The notes beneath the pieces are model-generated. The model had not been told where the DNA came from and ran no database searches. It saw only the letters and a list, made by a program, of their open reading frames with translations. Position numbers and translations under genes: made by a program. Below, piece after piece: positions 42,616-52,850 of a DNA stretch of 64,000 nt. Where the stretch lies: positions 25,663,800-25,727,799 of the forward strand of contig JASEVX010000012.1 of NCBI GenBank assembly GCA_031761405.1, given 5' to 3'. Within the stretch, counting starts at the first letter, position 1. The number at the start of each line of letters is the position of its first letter. The DNA comes from Serripes groenlandicus. Its lineage: Eukaryota; Mollusca; Bivalvia; Cardiida; Cardiidae.

Positions 42616-43446
42616 AACTAGAATTGTTTTTGCAAAAAACAGATGTCTCCCCTCAAATATCTGTCAAAATCTCTCAAAACATTCCAACCTATAAATTTGG
42701 GACAGATATGGAGCGGACACGAAATAAAGCCTCAAACCTTTGACCTTCAAGCGTGACCTTGACATTGACCCTATATTGTCGAGACGCGGGTTCTGCACGT
42801 CGCCTTGATGAGGTAAACATGTGACCCAAGTTTCATGAAAATCCTTCAAGCCGTCTGGGAGATATGGAGCGGACACGAAATAAAGCCTCAAACCTTTGAC
42901 ATTCAAGCGTGACCTTGACCTTGACCCTATATTGTCGAGACGCAGGTTCTGCACGTCGCCTTGATGAGGTGAACATGTGACCCAAGTTTCATGAAAATCC
43001 TTCAAGCCGTCTCGGAGATATGGAGCGGACACGAAATAAAGCCTCAAACCTTTGACCTTCAAGTGTGACCTTGACCCTATATTGTCGAGACGCGGGTTCT
43101 GCACGTCGCCTTGATGAGGTGAACATGTGACCCAAGTTTCATGAAAATCCTTCAAGCCGTCTGGGAGATATGGAGCGGACACGAAATAAAGCCTCAAACC
43201 TTTGACCTTCAAGCGTGACCTTGACCTTGACCCTATATTGTCGAGACGCGGGTTCTGCACGTCGCCTTGATGAGGTGAACATGTGAGCCAAGTTTCATGA
43301 AAATCCTTCAAGCCGTCTTGGAGATATGGAGCGGACACGATTTCGGACAGACGGACAGACAGACAGACAGAAGGACAGACAGACAGACAGACAGACGCCC
43401 AGGACAAAAACAATATATCTCCCCTGTATACAGGGGGAGACATAAT
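42616..43446 (-). mobile_element. Helentron/pearl-like element with 157-bp repeats
   Basis: AACTAGAATTGTTTTTGCAA, with hairpin TTGTTTTT-GC-AAAAAACA and GATGTCTCCCC at the left; GGGGGAGACATAAT at the right with (GACA)n. Four near-identical units contain GATATGGAGCGGACACGAAA. A 259-codon minus-strand frame runs through the units by chance. Confidence 0.9.
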
Positions 43447-43605
43447 TAATGTCAGCTTACTGCATGGAGACTTTAAACCAGTACTTTCGCTCTTTGTGAG
43501 GAAAAATCCAAAAGACAGATCGAGCCCCCTAGCTAACCATGGGAATTGAACACGGACACTTTGGAAGGAGAGGCCAACACTCTACTACTGCACCACTGTC
43601 TTACG
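43447..43605 (-). repeat. SINE fragment with tRNA-like head
   Basis: On minus: GTGGTGCAGTAGTAGAGTGT and GTGTTCAATTCCCATGG resemble A and B boxes. Confidence 0.5.
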
Positions 43606-44147
43606 GTTAACTATGATTGTCATAGAAAGTTGCTTGAATAATATAATTTGTTAAATGTTTCAGATTTAAATCAGACTGCTTACATTCGCAAACTGATCTG
43701 AATCTACACTGGTCGCTAAGTTTGCGCTTTTAAAAGTCCTCTGCTGCAGATTTTTGTTTTATAAATTTTATGTGAAAGGGTTGTTTAATATTATTTGATT
43801 ATATCAAGGCATTTCCTAAATCATTCTTTCTTCCAGTGATCTAGCTTAATCTAGACACTTATGCAGTACATATTTATTTATTCTTGTTTATTATATTAAT
43901 CGATATATATTCATTTATTTTTCTAAGAAAAGAAATTGAAAGAAAATAGGAGATATGTTAAATCTCAGATAAAAAAAAAGATTATGATAACAGTTTTTGG
44001 CACTTAGCAGGAAAATATTTATAATTTCAGTGGCCCGTTTAGTCTCTAATCATTCATTTATTTATTATTTGTATTAAAATACATGTTATGTGGGTTCAGT
44101 TTTGTGGGTCCACCAAGTTAACTATGCTTCAGTCATAACCTTAGTTC
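43606..44147. other. Intron with one MITE end fragment
   Basis: AAAAGTCCTCTGCTGCAGAT to TGTGAAAGGGTT near 43730-43783 is a MITE right end. Otherwise AT-rich. Confidence 0.4.
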
Positions 44148-44306
44148 AACCCTTTCCCTCTTATAGACGCTATCTGACGCCTCTGCAGCAGACGACTTTT
44201 GGAACCATTGTGACAAAAAGGAGAAATTGCTCATAATGAGCTAGCTAGTGAGCTACCTGTCTTCAAAGTCTTCTTCTGCATATTTTGCTGTATTTGGGAA
44301 AGGGGG
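44148..44306 (-). mobile_element. MITE with internal deletion
   Basis: CAACCCTTTCCCTCTTATAG to TTGGGAAAGGGG. Confidence 0.7.
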
Positions 44307-44587
44307 GTTTCAAGATTCTTTTTGCTTAAACCCTTTCCCAAAACGAACACCATTTGGAGTACCCATTCATGCAGCACAGATAAAGGCCTCTCATGCAGGA
44401 GCTAAGTCATCTGTTTTTTCAGTGCTTTGATTTACTCAAAAAAGGGCCGCACATCACATCTGGTGATGTAAAAGACATGTGATGTTTATTTATATGCATG
44501 TTCTCTGGGCCTTTAGATCTCCCTGTCTGTGGAATGCTTTAGTCTTTTCCCTAGTCCATCCATAAGAACCTCCTTACCCAATTACAT

Positions 44588-44812
44588 GTTATTTCTTTCC
44601 CAGGTATAGATGCTTTCTGATGCATCTGCAGCAATTGTGGCTCTTGAAAAAATAGTGACAACAGCAGAAAGTGCTCGTAATGTGCATTGTCTCCCATTGC
44701 CACAATGTTTTCAACTCTATTCAATGATTAAAAATTCATTTATACATCAACCATAATTTTAACCAGATGAATGCTGCATAATTATTGCTCTATTGTTGGA
44801 AAAGATTAAATC
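44588..44812 (-). mobile_element. MITE, eroded ends
   Basis: TATTTCTTTCCCAGGTATAG to GTTGGAAAAGATTAA. Confidence 0.65.
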
Positions 44813-44879
44813 CAGGACTCTATAGATTATAAGGGACCTATTTCATTTTCTGAAATTGGTATTTGATTATTTAATTGAA

Positions 44880-45075
44880 TGTTTGGTGTTTTATGCTGCT
44901 TTCAGCAATTTTTCAGTAATATCATGGCATTTCCTGGTCAAGTTACCAGTACTTCTGGTCCATTTATCCAGACACGAGTCAGTTAGTCGTAATGCTTAGA
45001 CCCCACAACCATGCGCACCTAGCGGGCAGCCATTATAAACTACCATTTTGTAAGTCTTCGGTAGACCATCCTTAT
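44880..45075 (-). mobile_element. Type C SINE, head truncated
   Basis: TGTTTGGTGTTTTATGCTGC tail and CCAGTACTTCTGGTCCATTT body; stops after AAGTCTTCGGTAGACC. Confidence 0.7.
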
Positions 45076-45217
45076 TTGACATCCGATTATTATGTAGTGA
45101 GAAATCAAATGATCCAGCTATTAATGAGAAAAATATAATAATTACCCTAACATTATATCATAGAGGCTTTTAAAAATTGCGTAATAAGAGAAAATGTGGC
45201 ACATTGATGACTCAAAG

Positions 45218-45383
45218 TTTACTTATTTATTTTACATTGATTGTGAAAAATATTTACCACAATTGATGTGTGTTCTTCCTGGACACATAACCAGCACTTG
45301 CGCCGTTTTTGTGGAAATATCCCAAAATCACGGGATTAAACCCGGGATCTCTGGTATGAGGGGCCGAAGCTCTACCACTGCCT
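45218..45383 (-). repeat. SINE of a fourth type
   Basis: On minus: GCAGTGGTAGAGCTTCGGCC and CGGGTTTAATCCCGTGATT form a tRNA-like head; the tail ATTTATTTTACATTGATTGT also occurs near 12205 and 42573. Confidence 0.55.
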
Positions 45384-45490
45384 TTCCCACTTGCAGACTC
45401 TTTTGACGCATCTACAGCAGATGTCATTTGAAAACATTGAGGCAAAAGTAGAAATTGCAATTTCTCCTTTTACCACGTTTTATTTTTTTC
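45384..45490 (-). repeat. MITE left half
   Basis: CTTTCCCACTTGCAGACTC through AAATTGCAATTTCTCC, fused to the SINE head. Confidence 0.6.
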
Positions 45491-45663
45491 ATATATTTAT
45501 CTAGTTGCTATCGTATAGAATGAATTAAATATTATTGAGCGAACTTCCTGGAACATCTCAGGTAGGAATTACTAATTAACTAATTAAAATGAGAAATCAT
45601 TTCCATATGGTTGCGTTCTATTATATAATTCAAATAATTTCATGAGAATTTTATGAGAAGTTT

Positions 45664-45901
45664 CAACCCTTTCCATCCTGCATCACAATATAAGACCCAT
45701 CTGTAAAAGACACTTTTTGAAAACATTGTGGCAAAAGGAGAAGCTGCCCATTATTATGAATGAGCAACTTCTCTTTTTGCCACAATGTTTTCAATTCTAT
45801 TAAAAACCTACACTTAATAATTTCCTTTCCTGTGTTTTTTTTGTACGAAAATGTATTAAAAGTCGTCTGCTGTAGATTTGATGCATGTGGGAAATGGTTA
45901 A
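45664..45901 (-). mobile_element. TTAA-type MITE
   Basis: CAACCCTTTCCATCCTGC to GTGGGAAATGGTTAA, with an enlarged central loop (CATTATTATGAATG). Confidence 0.75.
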
Positions 45902-45948
45902 AACATTCATCTGGATTTGAACATTCAGCAAATCTTTATTCATAGACT

Positions 45949-46205
45949 TCAACCATTTCCCACTAAGTCTTGTAGACACATCTGATGCATCTGAAGCAGA
46001 TGACTTTTGAAAACATTATGACAAAAGAAGAAATTGCTTGTAATGAGCATTTTTTCTCCTTTTGTGACAATGTTTTCAACGCTATTAAATGAATATGCCT
46101 TAAATTAATCTAAACTGTCATTAATAAATGGCGATTATTATCGTTTTGATAAGACGTTTATTAAAGTCGTCTGCTACAGATTTGTTGTATTTAGGAAAGG
46201 GTTAA
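45949..46205 (-). mobile_element. TTAA-type MITE
   Basis: CAACCATTTCCCACTAAGTC to TTTAGGAAAGGGTTAA. Confidence 0.75.
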
Positions 46206-46680
46206 TACCCAATTTCAACAATTTTTAAGTCATAATTATCACGGTCGTTAACTCATGCAGTCCTATCCATGTGTTTCCTGGCTTTCTCAGACCAGTTAAT
46301 GTGTTTGTTTTATTTTGGTTTTACGCCGCTTTCAACATTATTTTAGTTATACCCCGGCGACAGTTCACTTATTCATGATCCCTGGGTAAACAAACCAGTA
46401 CTAGGCTAGAAAATGTGCCTTGCCCAAGGACACTCCACAAATTGACCGTCGTGTCGCGACACCCGGTTTTAAATCCCCGATGCTAACCACTCGACTACGG
46501 CGGATTCCACCAGTTAATGTGAATAAAAATTAAATTACCGCACACAAGTTACCTGGCTACTTTTCCATATATATAGACTGAAAGCAAATCTGTGGAGAAT
46601 AAATGACCCTAAATAATGCATTAACTTTTGTCTAACCTTGGAAATAATGTTGGCCACTAAGCTAACACCAGGACTCGGTC
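46206..46680 (-). mobile_element. Old type A SINE carrying a type B SINE
   Basis: CAATTTCAACAATTTTTAAG and GTGTTTCCTGGCTTTCTCAG at the left, with ACCTGGCTACTTTTCCATAT and CTTTTGTCTAACCTTGG at the right, belong to one diverged type A SINE. Confidence 0.7.
46302..46508 (-). mobile_element. Type B SINE inserted in a SINE
   Basis: Body and head (minus: TAGTCGAGTGGTTAGCATCG) with flanks CCAGTTAATGTG on both sides (12-bp target duplication). Confidence 0.87.
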
Positions 46681-46724
46681 CAATTTTCATGAGAACCAAA
46701 AATTGATAACATGCATGATTTAAT

Positions 46725-46926
46725 CATTAAATCTGCAGCAGACGAATTTGAGGACATCTTACCAAATACATGAAAAAACTCTATATATGAAGGTTATATA
46801 CTGTAAAGAGTAGAAAACTTTGTGGTAAATGGAGAAGTTACTCGTTTAATAGACCATTTCACCATCTGCCAAACTGTTTTCAAAAGTCGTCTGCTACAGA
46901 GGCGTCAGTATGTGGGAAAGGGTTAA
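46725..46926 (+). mobile_element. MITE, left end missing
   Basis: AAATCTGCAGCAGACGAATT to GTGGGAAAGGGTTAA. Confidence 0.7.
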
Positions 46927-46939
46927 TACAGTGGATCAT

Positions 46940-47075
46940 TACTTAACCGTTTTCAACGCACACAAACCCCCGCAGCAGGCTAATTTTTAAAGCCTTGGGT
47001 TATTACGTATGACTCAACCAGGAATCAAACCCCAGTCTCCTGCTCCAAATGCAGACACTCTAACCACTACAGCAT
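46940..47075 (-). repeat. Degraded SINE head region
   Basis: GCCTTGGGTTATTACGTATG and CAGGAATCAAACCCCAGTC with CACTCTAACCACTACAGC read as B and A box remnants on minus. Confidence 0.5.
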
Positions 47076-47076
47076 A

Positions 47077-47325
47077 TCGAGGGCTTGGCGTGAAACGGTT
47101 GTAACTAATATTGGTATTTTTTTACCAAGGTTAATCACCTTGCCATAAAGTCTTTTATAAGTGTTAAATCTTTTTTCTTGGTAAACAATGTAAATTTAGG
47201 TGCCATTGCTCGTTCTGAGCAATGGCACCTAAATTTGCATTGTTTACAAAGGGGTCAAAATTGCCCCTAAACCAGGGTTTTCAAAATAGGTTTTAAGTTA
47301 CAACCCTTTCACGCCAAGCCCTCGA
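47077..47325. mobile_element. TCGAGGGC fold-back MITE, copy 2
   Basis: TCGAGGGCTTGGCGTGAAAC to CCTTTCACGCCAAGCCCTCGA in outline, flanked by TA on both sides. Central hairpin GGTGCCATTGCTCGTTCTGA with its inverse. Confidence 0.85.
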
Positions 47326-47376
47326 TATATAGACTGCGTTGAAAAAATGTATGCAAAAATATGGATAATTTAAAGT

Positions 47377-47517
47377 TTAACCATTTCCCTCATACGACAA
47401 TTCTGCGGTAGACGTCTTTGAACATCGTTTTGAGCAATTTCATCTTTTGTCACTATGTTTTCAAAAAGCCTTCTGCTGCAGAGGCGTCAGAAAGCATCTA
47501 TATGAGGGAAACGGTTA
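47377..47517 (+). mobile_element. TTAA MITE with internal deletion
   Basis: TTAACCATTTCCCTCATACG to GAGGGAAACGGTTAA; arm joined directly to the hairpin at TCGTTTTGAGC. Confidence 0.82.
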
Positions 47518-47589
47518 ACTCAAGTACAACCCTGACAAACTTTGTAAAAAAAAACTTCCCACAATATTATATTCCATACCAACTTAGGT

Positions 47590-47832
47590 AACCAAACAAT
47601 AAATCTGATGCAGACAAATTTGAAAACAAATTAAAAGCAAAGTTTATAATAGACCCTCTCTCATAATTAATACATGAAAGTTTAATTATTGAAAGAGTTG
47701 AAGACATTTTGGCAAATGGCGAAAAAGCTCATTGAAAGCAATTTTTCATTTGCAACAATGTTTCCAAAGTAATTATTAGTTATCTGCTGCAGATGCCTCA
47801 AAATGCGTCTGCATGTTGGAAAAGGTTTAAAA
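47590..47832 (+). mobile_element. MITE, left end eroded
   Basis: ACAATAAATCTGATGCAGAC to CATGTTGGAAAAGGTTTAA. Confidence 0.6.
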
Positions 47833-48528
47833 ACATCCTCCCTGAATTTCAATTTTTTTTCGTCCACATGTTATATCCATTTATAATTTGCAATTTGATT
47901 TTGTTTTGCAACAAAATCAACATGCCGGTTTTAATTTATAAAGTTTATTTCCTCATCTGAATTAATAACTTCCTGCATGCAATTGATACAGAATCTGCTT
48001 TGTTAAGCCTTTCTCCTATTGCCATAATATTTTCAATGTTTACAGTACGTTTCTTTTAAAAAGATTTCCCATATTTTTTTTACCTATGTTTTCAAAGTAA
48101 TATCAACAATATTTAACTGCAGATATTATATAAAATGTGTGTTTCCGGAAATTGTTAATGGCATGAAAATCGAAAAAAAAAAAAAATCAATCAATTAAAT
48201 TTGTTATCACAATGTCTATGCATTTTAATATAATAATACTAATGAATTTTGTCCATTAATCATTTTATTTCTTCACAACAAATGCACTTTTATCTATATT
48301 CCTACCATTGGTAACACAAAGGTACACACACTAACAACCATTCCACAATAATATTTCCATCACATTACGTAACAGAATTCAGAGCACAACATTCGGGGAG
48401 ATGAGTTATAAACTCCGCACATAATAAATCCCTTTGTCGAAAAGGTCTGTTAGATCATCTCACTTTTACATCACCGACAAAAAACTTCTGGGTTTTGGGA
48501 ACTGTGTGGCTCTTTCCCTAGACTGGAA
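47833..48528. other. Intron with one very decayed MITE
   Basis: Near 48005-48160 TTCTCCTATTGCCATAATA and a TGCAGATATTATAT remnant survive. The rest is AT-rich and unrecognised. Confidence 0.4.
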
Positions 48529-48766
48529 TTAGTCTTTCCCACATATACAAGAAATCTGCAGCAGATGACTTTAAACATATTTTGTCAAAAAATGGAAAAT
48601 CTCTATAATTAAATGGATATATAACCTGTGACTAAAAGAGGCAAATATTGTGGCAAAAGGAGAAATTGCACGTTTTGTGCAATTTCTTCTTTTGTCACTA
48701 TGTTTTAAAAAAAGCTGTCTGTACTGCAGAGGCGTCAGAAAGCGTCTATATGAGGTAAAGGGTTAA
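48529..48766 (+). mobile_element. TTAA fold-back MITE
   Basis: TTAGTCTTTCCCACATATAC to GAGGTAAAGGGTTAA, with the GCACG/GTGC centre. Confidence 0.82.
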
Positions 48767-49201
48767 CCCGTTCCCACATGCACATTTCGACGCATCTACA
48801 CTCATAGTCGGCAGACAACTTAAGAAAACATTGTGGCTATATATCATTAAGGACAAATTGCTCATATTGAACAATTTCTCCTTTTGCCGTGATGTTTTAA
48901 ACTCTATTCAGGAGTGGTTATATACTTTTATTTATAGAGATTTTCTATATTTCTACCTGGATGTTTTCAAAGTCGTCTGCTGCATCTACACTCATAGTCG
49001 GCAGACAACTTAAGAAAACATTGTGGCTATATATCATTAAGGACAAATTGCTCATATTGAACAATTTCTCCTTTTGCCGTGATGTTTTAAACTCTATTCA
49101 GGAGTGGTTATATACTTTTATTTATAGAGATTTTCTATATTTCTACCTGGATGTTTTCAAAGTCGTCTGCTGCAGGTTTGTTGCATGCAGGAAAAGGTTA
49201 A
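48763..49201 (-). mobile_element. MITE lengthened by a 190-bp tandem duplication
   Basis: TTAACCCGTTCCCACATGC to CAGGAAAAGGTTAA, sharing its left TTAA with the previous copy. Confidence 0.82.
48793..49172 (+). repeat. Two seemingly identical 190-bp units
   Basis: Both start CATCTACACTCATAGTCGGC and end GTCGTCTGCTG; I see no difference between them. The breakpoint lies in the GC-CATC versus GCTGCATC region of the MITE arms. Confidence 0.93.
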
Positions 49202-49324
49202 ATGTAGGTATTATATATCAGAACTAAATTAATATGTGATCACACCCTCATTTGCATCAAGCATAATTAATCTCTCAACTACAGGAAGAACATAACAACT
49301 CACACTGAAGGTGAAATGATCTGA

Positions 49325-49372
49325 AACAAACCACATCTGCTGCAGAACCGTTGTATGTGGGAAAGGGTTATA
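49325..49372 (-). repeat. MITE right-end fragment
   Basis: CACATCTGCTGCAGAACC to GTGGGAAAGGGTTA. Confidence 0.6.
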
Positions 49373-49422
49373 TAGAATTATTTGGTAAATTGTGAGTCAA
49401 ATTCTATATAGAAATCTAGATT

Positions 49423-49656
49423 TTAACCCTTTCCCTCATATAGATCTATGCTTTCTGACGCCTCTGCAGCAGAGGGCTTTTTGAAAACATTGTGACAAAA
49501 GAAGAAATTGCTCAAAACGAGCAATTTCTCCTTTTATCACCATGATTTCAACTCAATTCAATTATTGTACTTTCATTTAAAAGTAGTTTCCAATTTTTTT
49601 CGGGTATGTTTTCAAAGTCGTCTGCTGTTAATTTGTTGTATGTGGGAAAGGGTTAA
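49423..49656 (-). mobile_element. TTAA fold-back MITE
   Basis: Its left end is the young type (CCCTTTCCCTCATATAG), its right half the older type (TTGTATGTGGGAAAGGG), so it may be a recombinant. Confidence 0.83.
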
Positions 49657-49994
49657 TTGATAAATTTTGATCACAAGTAGAATCATCATTTTCACTATAT
49701 AAAATTAAACAGTTGTATATATAAATAAATATAATAAGTAACAGTTTCCAGTCTAAGAATTCCCTCGGGTATCAAAAGGCACCAGAATTCCTAACAATGC
49801 ATGATGGGATTCCCCTAGTTATCTCTGTAACACATGGAATATCCCGTAAGCCCACCAATCATACAATCTTTTTTTAATGCATATTACAAACTGCACAAAA
49901 AAACATCCCAACTCATTACGCCCCCTTTACCCTTTTCCCACTTACAATAAATCTGCTTGGAATTATCTGTGTATAAATGAAGTTATTAAATCTC
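49657..49994. other. Intron with one MITE left end
   Basis: ACCCTTTTCCCACTTACAAT near 49930 is an isolated end; the rest unrecognised. Confidence 0.4.
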
Positions 49995-50177
49995 TTAACC
50001 CTTTCCAAGCTGCAGACACATTTTGATGCAATACCAGCAGACGACTTTTGAAAACATTGTGGCCAAAGATGAAATTTTCAACTTTTAATCTAACAATTAG
50101 ACTATCTATTATGGAGATTTTTCAGGTTTTTTTTAAAGTCGTCTGCTGCAGATTTTTTGTATGTGGGAAAGGGTTAA
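49995..50177 (-). mobile_element. TTAA MITE with internal deletions
   Basis: TTAACCCTTTCCAAGCTGC to GTGGGAAAGGGTTAA; the right strand of the hairpin is lost. Confidence 0.8.
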
Positions 50178-50337
50178 ACTGAAATGTATAATTATTAGAT
50201 ACAGTTGACAACATCCTTGAATAAGAATAATAAATAGATCATGATGAGCAGACTTCTTTCTCCTCTGCCATAATCTTTTTTTTTGGAAAGATATAAATTT
50301 ATGCAGAAAGGGTTATATAACATAAATTAGCTTAGTT

Positions 50338-50593
50338 GCTTCATTAGTCGCTGGGCAGAAGCCCGCGACTTCTATTTTTAATAGGTTTTCTGAAATCACA
50401 TGGGAGGGGGGATTATTATTAGAAAGAAACACATTTAGATGTCTTGAACATATTACAATTGTGTTTGTTTAAAAACACTAAGTAATGACACATCTAAAAT
50501 GAAATAAATATTCCGATGTTTTAGGTATTTTCAGTTTCTTTATTTTGACTCGCATTTATGTTTTTTTGTTTTATTTACGAAGACAAAACAGTC
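50338..50593 (-). repeat. Dispersed repeat with terminal hairpin, copy 2
   Basis: Inverse of 8625-8876: hairpin AGTCGCTGGGCAGAAGCCCG at the left, GAAGACAAAACAGTCCC at the right. Confidence 0.7.
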
Positions 50594-50639
50594 CCTATTA
50601 GCTAGACTGGTACACTTTATTTTACACTATATACTACAA

Positions 50640-50960
50640 ACCTTTACGTCGCAGTCTAATTTGTTTACTTACGCGCACCTGCGTGACTCGCGAATACCAA
50701 CTGCGTAGATCAATCTCCTTTGCAGAGAGCCGCTCTTTACACTCACTTACAAATAGTAAATTATAGGCAATTTAAAATGTTTATTTGGTTCGAAACAAAT
50801 GAAGAAAAGAACAAACCGAGATAAACTGGTTTTAATGGAAAAATGACTTTGAACGAACACTCTCTGCCTATAAAGAGAGTTTCAAGAACGACACCTCTGC
50901 GAATAAGAAAGAATCGGGTCTTTCGTACAAAATTATTTCGTCCTTGACAATTTTAAATGT
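50640..50960 (-). promoter_or_regulatory. CpG-rich patch with a good donor: possible noncoding first exon
   Basis: In an AT-rich intron this patch has many CG dinucleotides (GCGCACCTGCGTGACTCGCG). On the minus strand a strong donor, CGC|GTAAGTAA, follows at about 50673. There is no convincing open frame. It could be a noncoding first exon and promoter for an internal neurabin transcript. Confidence 0.28.
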
Positions 50961-51563
50961 GTCATTTAATTCCCTAAAGGCATATTGCTTCCGATCTGCA
51001 TATTGTTATGCATCATTGACACAAGGGCGCTCATCATAATATAATTCTAAAACATGAGTGGTTTGTTGTTTTCATTATAAAAAAGGAAGGAAAGAATTAA
51101 AATAAATCAACATGTTGTAGGGCTCAGTTTATGTTCGAAATTAAGTTTAAATTATACAACAATTTCAATGAGATTTAACTGTTTAGTTGATATTAGATAT
51201 TATATTTCGAAGGTGGTCTAATTTATAAATATTGGACTACATTTCAACATTTGTTAAAGTATGATATAATTAGGATGCTAAGCTAATATCATTTTGAGAA
51301 AAAGAGAAAACTCATGTCTTCAGCGATTTAACCCTTATCTCATTGTTTTAAAAGTAGATTGCTGCAAATGTGTTCACTGTTGACTTTAAAAGAGGAAAGG
51401 TAAAATGACGTGCTATTGCATGCAAATCCTAAATTGTCTGTTTTGTGGTTTTATTGAAAAATAATAAAATTCCAATATTCTGACAAACATCTTGAAAAGT
51501 GTATGTGGAATTCACAAACCTTATAATTATTCCTTAATGAAAGCACTGTATACATACTAAGAC
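50961..51563. other. Intron, no feature recognised
   Basis: AT-rich. AACCCTTATCTCATTG and GTAGATTGCTGCAAATG near 51330-51370 may be MITE traces. Confidence 0.35.
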
Positions 51564-51568
51564 TAATG

Positions 51569-51937
51569 CAGGGCCTTTTTACCTTATATAAGTGACGCCG
51601 TTAAACGGTGTCTTCCCAATTGGAAAAACGTTGTTTTTTTCCCAATTGGAAAAAAATATTTCCCAAAATCTAAAAAAAAAAAAAAAAAAAAAAAAATATT
51701 TTTTAAGTGAAGTGAAGTGTATTAATACACTATTAACAGATATATTTGTTTTGTTTAAGGTAATATGATTGTTTAATTGCATTATATAAACCAAAAGTCT
51801 TAAGTTATTGTAAAAAGGACTATTTATATAGCCACATGTTATATGTCTAATTTTTCCCAATTTGGCAAAAAATCGCGCTAAAATTTCCCAAAATGAAAGG
51901 CTAAGGCCTCTTCCCAATTTCTGGAAAAAAGGCCCTG
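51569..51937. mobile_element. hAT-like MITE
   Basis: CAGGGCCTTTTTACC and GGAAAAAAGGCCCTG form inverted ends beginning CAGGG, as in hAT elements. TAATG on both sides may be a 5-bp target duplication. Inside are repeated TTCCCAATT motifs and a run of about 27 A near 51672. Confidence 0.7.
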
Positions 51938-51942
51938 TAATG

Positions 51943-52423
51943 ATTGGCAAGATTACTCATTTCCATTACTGTTTATGATCAATAATTAGTTGGTTGTGCA
52001 CATGTGTATGGTCAACCTACTTTGGAATGGAGATTGATCATAAACAATGAAAGGCTTCAATTATCATTCACTTCGTTGACAAAACAATGCAAGTTATGAT
52101 ACATTTTCACTTGACCCCACCCCTGATGTTCCAATATGCCGCTCAGTTGATAACTGTTTATTCAACTACTATAATGTTAGTGTTATGCATAACTGCACTA
52201 TGGATATCCGGCGACATTGATGCGTTGCATCAACTTTCTCTTGTTCGTATTGTTATAGATTCATTCTTGCTTAATACAATTTGACCCCTCACTTTTTTTT
52301 TTTTATTATTTTTCAAATCTTAATTAAGAGGCATGTCTTTTTTAATAATATAAGGAATGAATGAATGTATATTGTTTTATGGCGCATCGACAGCTACGGT
52401 CATTTAGCGCGCAATTAAATTTA
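51943..52423. other. Intron with a SINE-tail fragment
   Basis: ATTGTTTTATGGCGCATCGA and GCTACGGTCATTTAGCGCGC near 52368-52410 recur in inverse near 61320-61370. A 14-bp inverted pair (TGTTTATGATCAAT) brackets 51968-52044. Confidence 0.45.
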
Positions 52424-52492
52424 ATTATTCATGATCCCTGGGTAAACAAACCAGTACTAGGCTAGAAAATGTGCCTTGCCCAAGGGCACTCC
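52424..52492 (-). repeat. Type B SINE fragment
   Basis: Only TTCATGATCCCTGGGTAAAC through GCCCAAGGGCACTCC is present. Confidence 0.65.
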
Positions 52493-52654
52493 ATAATAAT
52501 ATAAGGGGTTCTACCTGTAAAACACTTAGAAAGTGTGACAATTGAGGGTTAAAACTGGTCGATTTACATGGAAAAAAAAGAAGGAAATTTAATTGGTGTA
52601 ATGTGACCAATAAACTCACTTTTGTTTCCAACAGGAAATGAAAATTTATACCTA

Positions 52655-52700
52655 AACAAGAGTGCCATGAGGCTCTTAATCGCTCACCTGGGTATGAGCT
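52655..52700 (-). repeat. Helentron-like left end
   Basis: AACAAGAGTGCCATGAGGCT with hairpin and ATCGCTCACCTGGG; the body is missing. Confidence 0.55.
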
Positions 52701-52707
52701 TTCAATT

Positions 52708-52850
52708 TTAACCCTTTCCCACATGTACAAAAATCCGCTGCAGAAAACTTTAAAAACATCTAGGCAAAAATATGGTAAATCTGTAAAACGTAAAATGTAA
52801 GTAATGAAAAATGTTGAAAACACTGTGGCAAAAGGAGAAATTGCTCATCA
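52708..52850 (+). repeat. MITE left half
   Basis: TTAACCCTTTCCCACATGTAC through AGGAGAAATTGCTCATCA, then lost. Confidence 0.68.

Noticed and set aside
42664..43443. 259-codon minus-strand frame with repeats of FVSAPYLPDGLKDFHETW
   Set aside because: It is the tandem core of a Helentron-like element whose unit length happens to keep frame; it reads into the GACA microsatellite and terminal repeat.
52425..52823. 132-codon minus-strand frame
   Set aside because: It joins a MITE half, a Helentron end and a SINE fragment; no recognisable domain.
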